Source of the DNA: Trichaptum fuscoviolaceum
Lineage: Eukaryota; Basidiomycota; Agaricomycetes; Hymenochaetales; Trichaptaceae
Length of the DNA stretch: 64,000 nt
Assembly: GCA_910574455.1 (NCBI GenBank)
Contig: CAJSYZ010000012.1
Span: forward strand, 1,605,317-1,669,316
Reading direction: 5' to 3'
In this document: piece by piece, positions 55,451 through 64,000 of the stretch
How the letters are laid out: the number at the start of each line of letters is the position of its first letter
How positions within the stretch are numbered: position 1 is the stretch's first letter
Made by a program: the position numbers and the translations under genes
Notes under the pieces: model-generated
What the model saw: only the letters and a program-made list of their open reading frames with translations
Databases searched by the model: none
Told to the model about the DNA's origin: nothing

Positions 55451-57654
55451 CGTCTACCTACTGAATGTGGAGTGCGCCAAAGGCGAAGAGCATGGTTAGT
55501 TTTAAGATAGTTAAAGTAAAATTGAAATGGAGGCATAGAACATAAGAAATTGGTGCTTAGCGGTGAAGCGCCTCGGTATACACCAAGGATCCACCTGCAA
55601 GCGGTGTTTTGGACACCCTGTAGACGAGCCACAAGGGTCTTCTGGCGGATGCCAGTGTACCAGACCGGCGCAGCCCAGGCAAGGACTGTTCTGACGCAGG
55701 CTGAGTAAAGCTGGCAAAGGTTGAGGGCTGACATGCCGCATTCTGTGTTGGCAAGGAGGCGAATGGCAGCAAGTGTTGAGAGGCCCTTGGAGCGCATGCG
55801 CTCAACATGGGGCTTGAAGGAGAGAGTGGGATCCCACCAGATACCCAACCATCGCAGAGGGATGGAGGGTTTGATGAGTGTGTCTGGGTCGAGTCGGACG
55901 CCCTTGGTGTCCCAGCCGTTGTAGCCCGTGGATCGTCCGGGTGGGTGGAAGTGGATCAGCTCTGTCTTAGCTGTTTCGATTTTGAGGCCGATGTCGTTAA
56001 AGAGAGAGTTGAGATGGTGGTAGGCGTCTGCTAAGTTCCTGCAGTTGGCGGTGACGGATGTGCCAGAAATGACAATCAAGTGGTCGTCGACATATGCAAG
56101 GAGCTCGCAGTCAGGGTGTTGGAACCGCTTGATGGCAATAGCTGCAAAAGGGGTAGAGAGGATGGGTAAGACAGGTGAGCCCTGAGGCGTCCCAAAGTCC
56201 GGTTTGTGGACACTAGGGAGGGTGGTGCCATCGAAGGAAATGGCAGCCTGCCGACCAGTCATGAAGGAGAGGCACCAGTCCGCCATGTCTGGTGAACAGC
56301 CCAACTCCAAGAGACGGCGGTGTAGGTGTTGTGGGTGCACCGAATCAAAGAAACCCTGTATGTCCACCGCTAGGGCAGAACACACCAGGCCCTCCGACTG
56401 GGCTTTCTCCACAATCTGTAAAAGGTGCTGGGCAGCATCGTAGACAGAGTGTCCTTGACGCCCCCCATACTGGGTGGGTGGCAGCCAGTTCTTGGTGTTG
56501 GCCAAGTACTGGAGCCGGTTAGCAATGATCTTCTCAAGGAGTTTCCCTAAGGTCTCCTCAAGGGTAATGGGTCGGTATGAACGTGGCGAGAATGGATCCT
56601 TCTTGTTTGGCTTCCTGAGCATTACTACCTTTGTTATCCGCCAGCACGCTGGGTGGTGGCCCAAGCGAAGACAGTCGTTGAACAAAGTTAGCACCTCTTT
56701 AGCATAGGACGCTATCACCCACTTAAGGGGACGGTATCCAACACCCGAGGGGCCAGGGGCCGACAAGTTGGAAGTGCCGGCCAGTGCATCCATAAGCTCT
56801 TTCATGAGTATTGGAGGCGCACTGGGGGAAGGAGGAGGCAGCGGGCCTTGGCCCGCTGCTGAGAGTGGTGGAGGAGGGGGAAAATATGTTGAGTGGAACA
56901 ACTCACCTTTCTCCCGCTCTGTACTGGTGAAGGTGCCATCTGCCTTGCGCAATGAGGGTACTGGAGTGGGGCGGACACCCAGGCCACGCTTGGCCCAGTT
57001 CCAGATGTTGGTGGAGTTAGCCTCCTGCACCTGCTCTGAATAGAAGAGGCGGCGCGCTGTCCTGGTAGTTGCCTTGAAGGCATGTTTGGCAGCTGCACGC
57101 AAACGCGCAGTGGGGGCTTCTTTGATAGCCGTGAGGGACGCTGAGCACTTAGCTGACCACCAGGGTACTGCTGTTTTTGAGTGCTTGTGGGGCTTGGTCA
57201 TAGACTGCATAGCCGCTACCAGGGTGCTCTGAATGGCCTTGGCTTTTGCATCTAGTGAAGCAATGTCAGTAGCAGGGAGCGCAAATGTGTCCTTTTTTTT
57301 TTTTTTTTTTTTTTTTTGGCTTTATTATTCCTGCAGCATAGCTAAGTACATGACCTATCTACAACGGAGGCGCCCGTCATCGAGGTAAACTACGAAACTG
57401 GGCGGGAGGTGCCCGCCACTGAAGGTGGCGGCTAAGTGGGCGCACCGCCTATTAAAGAAGGGAAGAGGAAGAGGAGAGATTGGTTTACATATCACCACGC
57501 CCATGTCAAGGCGCAGGTGAACCTACACTACAGGCACAAACGAAGTTTAGAAAAGAGGGTGCGTCCGGGCACAGTACCTGGGCGTTAACCTGGGTAAAGC
57601 ACCGTTCTGTCTGGGATCGCTGGTGCCTCATACATACGAAGAGAGTAAGTTGCA

Positions 57655-60611
57655 TCAGAGATCAAGAGGAGGGTCTGAAACGTGACCGTTAAAATCATAA
57701 AGATCCGGGTCCGTGTCCTGAGTGCGTGGTCCAAGGGCGCGCCGTACGTACACACGAAGGGTCGTCAGGTCCATGTCCTGGTCGGTTGGGAGTCCATCTA
57801 GCTCCATCATCGCAAATGCAAGGCGGATGGCAGCTGAGGTGCGCTGGGTGGGGCGGTCGAGATGCTTAGTGAACTTAAGCCACTTGCGAATCACATCGAT
57901 AAGGGGTTCGTCTGCCCACTCTGTGTGGTGGGCTGGGAGTGGGGTGCCTTTGGGCCAGACCTTTCCAATCCAAGGGCGGAAAGTCTCGCAACCACCAAGT
58001 ATGTAGGCGGCGGTCTGGGCAGGCCAAGGGGGGTGATTGTGCCAACGACAGTAGATGATCAGGCCGTTTCTGCGCCTATATTCTGGGCTCATGCGCATCC
58101 AGTACGCCCCGAAGGGGCCAGCGCAGCAGAGAACTTGAGCAACTGCTGAAATCTCAGCGCGAGGGTAGGTGTCCGACATCTCCATGAGTGCGCGCGGATG
58201 TCGTTTTGGTGGGCCTGTGATTGCCAAGTACTTGTCGGCAGTTGAGGCAGTAGCATGGGCGAGGTGGTCCTCCCATTGCTTCTGGGCGTTGAGGGTGTTC
58301 TGCTCGCGGAGGGCGGATATCGAAGGAAGGGAAGATGAGGGTGGCAGTTCTGTGGCTTTCTTTGCCTCTTCATCAGCCCATTCGTTTCCTGGGACGCCTG
58401 AGTGGCCCGGGCACCAGTGAAACTCGATTTTGAGATTGGGGTGAATGTCCAGCAGGTTGGTGATGCCTGCTTTCCAAGCGAGTAGTAAGTGGGCGCCAGG
58501 TGCTGAGGGCCAGTCGCGGACAAGGCGAAGGGCGGTTAGCGAGTCTGACATGAAGACGATGGACTCCACTTCCAGGAGGTGGCGGCCGAAGTGAGAGGCG
58601 GCCCAAGCTGGAGCAGACGCAAGGGAGAAGATCTCAGCGTCAGTGGCAGTGGCGATTTTGGGGGAAGCGCAGTGTCTGAAGCCCAAGCGATGATGACCGC
58701 GCATAGCGACAATTGCTGAGCCAGACTTGTGCTCGAGTCTGGAGCCGTCTGTGAAGATCTGGACGGAGGTGGTGGTGCACAGAGAGTTGGCAGATGCGAC
58801 AAACGCCTGGCGAGTGTCAGTGTCAACGGGACCGGCAGGGATGGCAAATTTGAGGCGTCCGCCGGCAAAGGCAAGTGGATCCTCCCAGGGAGAGTGTGTG
58901 TACGCAGGGACCTGTTGGGCAATTGGGACACGGTCGGCAAGCGAAGAAGAGTACAGGCGTGGTTTTTGTGCTGCAGGAATAGCACGTCTACCTACAGAAT
59001 GTGGAGTGCGCCAAAGGCGAAGAGCATGATTAGTTTTAAGATAATTGAAATAAAACTGAAACGGGGGCATAGAGCAAAGATAGTTGGTGCTTAGCGGTGA
59101 AGCGCCTCGGTAGACACCAAGGATCCACCTGCAAGCGGTGTTTTGGACACCCTGTAGACGAGCCACAAGGGTCTTCTGGCGGGTGCCAGTGTACCAAACC
59201 GGCGAAGCCCATGCAAGGACTGTTCTGACGCAGGCTGAGTAAAGCTGGCGAAGGTTGAGGGCGGACATGCCTCGCTCTGTGTTGGCGAGCAGGCAAATGG
59301 CAGCGAGTGTTGAGAGGCCCTTGGAGCGCATGCGCTCAACATGGGGTTTGAAAGACAAGGCCGGATCCCACCAGATCCCCAACCACCGAAGTGGGATGGA
59401 GGGCTTAATGAGAGTGTCCTCGTCGAGTTGGACGCCCCGGGAGTCCCAGCCGCGATATCTTTGGCGACGCCCAGGGGGGTGGAAGTGGAGGAGCTCGGTC
59501 TTCGCAGTCTCGATGTTGAGATTGATGTCGTTGAAGTTCGAGTTGAGGTGGTGGTAAGCGCCTACTAAGTTCCTGCAGTTGGCGGTGACTGATGTGCCCG
59601 TGATGGCAATCATGTGGTCATCGACGTATGCTAGGAGCTCGCAGTCAGGGTGGTGGAACCGCTGAATCGCAATTGCTGCAAAAAGAGTGGAGAGAATGGG
59701 TGAGACTGGGGAGCCCTGAGGCGTCCCAAAGTCCGGTTTGCGGACGCTAGGGAGTGTAGTGCCATCAAAAGAGATAGCAGCCTCCCGCCCGGTCATGAAA
59801 GAAAGGCACCAGTCCGCCATGTCTGGCGAACAGCCTAACTCCAAGAGCCGGTGGTGGAGGTGTTGTGGATGGACCGAGTCAAAGAAGCCTTGTATGTCCA
59901 CCGCTAGGACAGAGCACACTTTGTCTTCCGACTGGGCTTTCTCCACAATCTGTAAAAGGCATTGGGCGGCGTCATAGACAGAGTGTCCTTGACGACCACC
60001 ATACTGGTTTGGGGGAAGCCAGTTCTGGGTGTTAGCCAGAAACTGGAGACGGTTAGCAATGATCTTCTCAAGGAGTTTCCCTAGGGTCTCCTCAAGAGTA
60101 ATCGGTCTGTAAGACCGAGGAGAAAATTGGTCCTTCTTGTTTGGCTTCCTGAGCATTACTACCTTCGTTATCCGCCAGCACGGTTATCCGCCAGCACGCT
60201 GGGTGGTGGCCCAAGCGCAGACAGTCGTTGAACACAGATAGCACCTCCTTAGCGAAGGATCCAATCACCCATTTGAGGGGACGGTATCCAACGCCCAAGG
60301 GGCCAGGAGCAGACAAGTTGGAGGTGCCGGCCAGGGCGTCCATAAGCTCTTTCATGAGTATGGGAGGCGCCGCTGCAGTAGGTGGGGGCAGCGGGCGTAA
60401 GCCCGCTGCTGGAAGTGGTGGGAGAGGAGGAAAGTAGGTAGAATGGAACAACTCAGCTTTCTCCTGCTCAGAAGTGGTGAAGGTGCCGTCTGGTTTCCTC
60501 AGCGATGGCACAGGAGTGGGACGGATGCCAAGGCCACGCTTGGCCCAGCTCCAGATGTTGGTGGAATTGGCGTCTTTGACCTGTTCTGCATAGAACACGC
60601 GACGCGCTGCT
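57655..60611 (-). pseudogene. LINE T ORF2, RT to C-terminus, with a 16-bp duplication
   Basis: The main frame 57655-60156 holds RT (AVDIQGFFDSV, AYVDDHM), RNase H (FTDGSRLE, WCPGHSGVPGNEWAD) and the C-terminal end DLYDFNGHVSDPPLDL. A tandem 16-bp duplication at 60167-60198 shifts the frame. Upstream codons (SWAKRGLGIRPTPVPSL, STYFPP) continue in the other frame to 60611. Confidence 0.88.
60167..60198. repeat. 16-bp tandem duplication in LINE T
   Basis: GTTATCCGCCAGCACG occurs twice head to tail; all other LINE copies have it once. It explains the frameshift in ORF2. Confidence 0.9.
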
Positions 60612-61831
60612 CACTCCTTGACCTCTTACCACTACCTTCCTATTTGGGTCGAGCCATAGCTCCCCTATAGTTGGGTTGTCCTGCGCTTCACTGCATACAC
60701 CCTATGTCCAAGAACACTGCCTCGGGCTCTAAAGGCCCACCACCAAAGACTCCTAAGCCAGGCTCACTGTCTGGTGCCACTCCCAACACTCCTGTCCTAC
60801 AAGACAGCCCCATGCTCAAGGATGATCGTCCGGCACCATCTGAAGATGATGAGGATGATGATGACGACAAGCCTGCCACCCCTCCACCCAGGAAGCGCAC
60901 ATCAGAGGTGCTCTCCCCCATCACCCAACGCCGGCCCCGCAATGCTGCTCGTCCTAGATTCTTGACACAGATGCTAGACCTGCTGCCCCACATCGGCCAC
61001 ATCATCCAGCTCGCTGAACAGAGGCATGAAGATGAGTCCCCTGAAGAAGGCGAAATGCCAGAATCCCAGATTGCTGTGATAGCAGCGGAAGCAGTGGGTG
61101 CCATCGTTAGCGCAGCCCACATTGCTATCTCTGCTGCACAGAGCGCACAAGCGAGTGACCTCCAAGCCCAGCGACTCATTCTCGCAGCCGCTACTGGTTA
61201 CAATGAGAGTGTAGCGTCAGCTAGGCCTACACCTGTTATCACCGTCCCCTCCCCATTTGACTCACCAACGCGCCCACCCCCATCTGTCGGTCCCCAGGAA
61301 ATGATAGTGCTCACAGACACTGTTGCGCGTCTTGCCAACCAGGTTACCGCCCTCACCACACAAGTACAGGCTATCTCAGAACGACCTCAGCCCCGCCCTC
61401 AGCGTGCCACAGTGCAGCCGGCCCCACCTGCGGGTGGCAAGCCAGCCAGCGGCACACCTGCCACTCCCCCGGTTACCCAGAGTCCCCCCATCTCATATGC
61501 GCAGATGGCAGCAACCCTGGCCCCAAACACCACATCCAGAGCTAAGCCTCCAAGGAAGCCGCGTCTCCCACCTCCTCCCCCCACGGTGTATTCTAAGGAC
61601 CCCACCTTAGTCCTAACTCCGGGGCGGTACATTCCCCCAGCACAGAGGAAATCAGGGGCTGCACTAACAGCGGCTGCTCGTGAGTACTTCCAATCCCTTC
61701 CTACTTCTTCGCATGTCACAGTGCTCTCTGCGGTTTTCAACCACAGAGGCAACATTGTGTGCACATTTGCGGCAAAGCCCATCTCCCCCACTGGTAATCC
61801 GGTGGTTACCACCCTTGACAGTCATGCAGCC
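60612..61831 (+). mobile_element. LINE copy U (family 3), 5' end and ORF1 part
   Basis: The 5' end CACTCCTTGACCTCTTACCA is a diverged version of the family-1 5' end. ORF1 follows. LINE V interrupts at 61832. Confidence 0.82.
60704..61831 (+). pseudogene. LINE U ORF1 (family 3), truncated
   Basis: From ATG 60704 the frame encodes about 376 residues. It has a Pro/Ser-rich start (MSKNTASGSKGPPPKTPKPG), an acidic run (SEDDEDDDDDKPATPPPRKR), a helical part (ARLANQVTALTTQVQAISER) and a domain clearly homologous to family-1 ORF1 (VYSKDPTLVLTPGRYIPPAQ, then SAVFNHRGNIVCTF and TTLDSHA). The N-terminal third is unrelated in sequence to family 1. It is lost before the zinc knuckles because V inserted. 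No other copy of this family is in the window. Confidence 0.8.
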
Positions 61832-64000
61832 CATCCTTCTTGACCTCTAACCACTACCTTCCCGATTTGGTCGAGCCCCCCCGCTCCCATCGGTTAGGCA
61901 TGGATCGCGGCTGGGACTCCCGGGGCGTCCAACTCGACGAGGACACTCTCATTAAGCCCTCCATCCCACTTCGGTGGTTGGGGATCTGGTGGGACCCGGC
62001 CTTGTCTTTCAAACCCCATGTTGAGCGCATGCGCTCCAAGGGCCTCTCAACACTCGCCGCCATTCGCCTGCTCGCCAACACAGAGCGAGGCATGTCCGCC
62101 CTCAACCTTCGCCAGCTTTACTCAGCCTGCGTCAGAACAGTCCTCGCATGGGCTGCGCCGGTTTGGTACACTGGCACCCGCCAGAAGACCCTTGTGGCTC
62201 GTCTACAGGGTGTCCAGAACACCGCTTGCAGGTGGATCCTTGGTGTTTACCGAGGCGCTTCACCGCTAAGCACCAATTATCTTTGCTCTATGCCCCCGTT
62301 TCAGTTTTATTTCAATTATCTTAAAACTAATCATGCTCTTCGCCTTTGGCGCACTCCACATTCTGTAGGTAGACGTGCTATTCCTGCAGCACAAAAACCA
62401 CGCCTGTATTCTTCTTCGCTTGCCGACCGTGTCCCGATTGCCCAACAGGTCCCTGCGTACACACACTCCCCCTGGGAGGATCCACTTGCCTTTGCTGGAG
62501 GACGCCTCAAATTTGCCATCCCTGCTGGTCCCGTTGACACTGACACTTGCCAGGCGTTTGTCTCATCTGCCAACTCTCTGTGCACCACCACCTCCGTCCA
62601 GATTTTCACAGACGGCTCCAGACTCGAGCACAAGTCTGGCTCAGCAATTGTCGCTATGCGCGGTCAACATCGCTTGGGCTTCAGACACTGTGCTTCCCCC
62701 AAAATCGCCACTGCCACTGACGCTGAGATCTTCTCCCTTGCGTCTGCTCCAGCTTGGGCTGCCTCTCACTTCGGCCGCCATCTCCTGGAAGTGGAGTCCA
62801 TTGTCTTCATGTCAGACTTGCTGACTGCCCTTCGTCTTGTCCGCGACTAGCCATCAGCACCTGGCGCCCACTTACTACTTGCTTGGAAAGCAGGCATCAC
62901 CAACCTGCTGGACATTCATCCCAACCTCAAAATCGAGTTTCACTGGTGCCCGGGCCACTCAGGCGTCCCAGGAAACGAATGGGCTGATGAAGAGGCAAAG
63001 AAAGCCACAGAACTGCCACCCTCATCTTCCCTGCCTTCGATATCCGCCCTCCGCGAGCAGAACACCCTCAACGCCCAGAAGCAATGGGAGGACCACCTCG
63101 CCCATGCTACTGCCTCAACTGCCGACAAGTACTTGGCAATCACAGGCCCACCAAAACGTCGTCCGCGCGCACTCATGGAGATGTCGGACACCTACCCCCG
63201 CGCTGAGATTTCAGCAGTTGCTCAAGTCCTCTGCTGCGCTGGCCCCTTTGGGGCGTACTGGATGCGCATGAGCCCAGAATATAGGCGCAGAAACGGCCTG
63301 ATCACCTACTGTCGTTGGCACAATCATCCCCCTTGGCCTGCCCAGACCGCCGCCCACATACTTGGTGGTTGCGAGACTTTCCGCCCTTGGATTGGTAAGG
63401 TCTGGCCCAAAGGCACCCCACTCCCAGCCCACCACACAGAGTGGGCAGACGAACCCCTTATCGACGTGATTCGCAAGTGGCTTAAGTTCACTAGGCATCT
63501 CGACCGCCCCACTCAGCGCACCTCAGCTGCCATCCGCCTTGCATTTGCGATGATGGAGCTAGATGGACTCCCAACCGACCAGGACATGGACCTGACGACC
63601 CTTCGTGTGTACGTACGGCGCGCCCTTGGACCACGCACTCAGGACACGGACCCGGATCTTTATGATTTTAACGGTCACGTTTCAGACCCTCCTCTTGATC
63701 TCTGATGCAACTTACTTCTTTGTTATGTATGAGGCACCAGCGATCCCAGACAGAACGGTGCTTTACCCAGGTTAACGCCCAGGTACTGTGCCCGGACGTG
63801 CCCTCTTTTCTAAACTTCGTTTGTGCCTGTAGTGTAGGTTCACCTGCGCCTTGACATGGGCGTGGTGATATGTAAACCAATCTCTCCTCTTCCTCTTCCC
63901 TTCTTTAATAGGCGGTGCGCCCACTTAGCCGCCACCTTCAGTGGCGGGCACCTCCCGCCCAGTTTCGTAGTTTACCTCGATGACGGGCGCCTCCGTTGTA
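61832..64000 (+). mobile_element. LINE copy V (family 1), internally deleted, runs off right edge
   Basis: It has the family-1 5' end (CATCCTTCTTGACCTC) and 5' UTR up to the ORF1 ATG, then jumps to the middle of ORF2 at 61903. About 3.9 kb is missing relative to Q. The 3' UTR is intact to the window end, including the hairpin at 63929-63947. Confidence 0.9.
61900..63705 (+). pseudogene. LINE V fused ORF (ORF1 start codon joined to ORF2 C-terminal half)
   Basis: The ORF1 ATG is joined in frame to ORF2 codons, giving MDRGWDSRGVQLDEDT and then the region after the RT active site, RNase H (FTDGSRLE, DAEIFSL) and the C-terminus. TAG at 62848-62850 replaces the Trp of RDWPSAPG. MSDLLTAL stands where other copies have MSDSLTAL. 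Without the TAG it would encode 601 residues lacking endonuclease and RT catalytic motifs. Confidence 0.88.

Larger units (their letters stand above)
50076..57292 (-). mobile_element. LINE copy S (family 2), 5'-cut, broken by C2
   Basis: Poly(T) 50076-50089, a 3' UTR diverged from family 1, and ORF2 up to the region before RT. It lacks ORF1 and the endonuclease because LINE T abuts at 57293. The sequence before the poly(A) is AATAATACAGC, without the AATAAA of family 1. Confidence 0.88.
50371..57292 (-). pseudogene. LINE S ORF2 (family 2), RT to C-terminus, split by C2
   Basis: Parts 55459-57292 and 50371-51708 join in one frame once C2 and one duplication (3750 bp) are removed. Content: DTFALPATDIASLDAKAKAI start, RT with ALAVDIQGFFDSV and LLAYVDDHLIV, RNase H with FTDGSRLEHGAG, DAEIFSL, LSDSLTAL and FHWCPGHSGVPGNEWAD, the C-terminal HILGGC, and the end DFDGQLPDLPHDL. 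No stop is seen, so the visible part was intact before C2 arrived. The endonuclease is missing. Confidence 0.9.
57293..60611 (-). mobile_element. LINE copy T (family 1), 5'-truncated
   Basis: Poly(T) 57293-57317, 3' UTR, and ORF2 up to RRVFYAEQVKD. It stops abruptly at about 60611, where LINE U begins head to head. ORF1 and endonuclease are absent. Confidence 0.88.

Overview
The window is a block of nested transposable elements from a filamentous fungus, most likely a basidiomycete. This rests on chromodomain-carrying Ty3/Gypsy elements, Tad-like LINEs (ORF1 with zinc knuckles; ORF2 with endonuclease, reverse transcriptase and RNase H), hAT-like DNA elements with 8-bp target duplications, short intron-like stretches and F-box-like gene fragments. 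I see no intact host gene. All host-derived sequence found (HSP70, polyubiquitin, F-box-like) lies as fragments inside DNA transposons. The species is not identifiable by eye.

Left part (1-23268). 1-2649 is the minus-strand gag tail and pol of Gypsy-1, running off the left edge. 2650-21486 is hAT-like copy A. It is split by the 11.6-kb Gypsy-2 (5389-17015; 557-bp LTRs with five differences seen; 5-bp duplication CACTG) and by copy B of the same hAT-like family (17970-21388). Gypsy-2 is itself cut by a 590-bp hAT MITE (11461-12050). It also carries an unexpected integrase-type zinc-binding segment upstream of gag and several unrecognised ORFs after pol. 21487-23268 is the 3' part of Gypsy-3 on the plus strand, ending in its LTR.

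Right part (23269-64000). This is a pile of LINE copies of three related families. O(+) is broken by E1 (a hAT with F-box-like cargo) and by the 5'-truncated LINE N. P(-) is broken by hAT-like copy C1 and by F, a 2.8-kb element that is almost entirely one inverted repeat. Then come a 41-bp LINE tail W(+) and O2(+). Q(-) is broken by E2, a hAT carrying polyubiquitin and F-box-like fragments. These are followed by R(+), S(-) broken by C2 (near-identical inverted partner of C1), T(-), U(+) and the internally deleted V(+), which runs to the right edge.

The DNA transposons mostly have clean 8-bp duplications, so their order can be reconstructed: LINEs accumulated first, then A/B/C, E and F elements landed in them. 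Several LINE junctions and both flanks of copy A lack matching partner flanks, so rearrangement has also occurred. The most unusual points are tandem HSP70 C-terminal fragments in every A/B/C1/C2 copy, the ubiquitin/F-box cargo of the E family, the giant hairpin F, the domain layout of Gypsy-2, and a LINE 3'-UTR hairpin that shows a compensatory change between two families.
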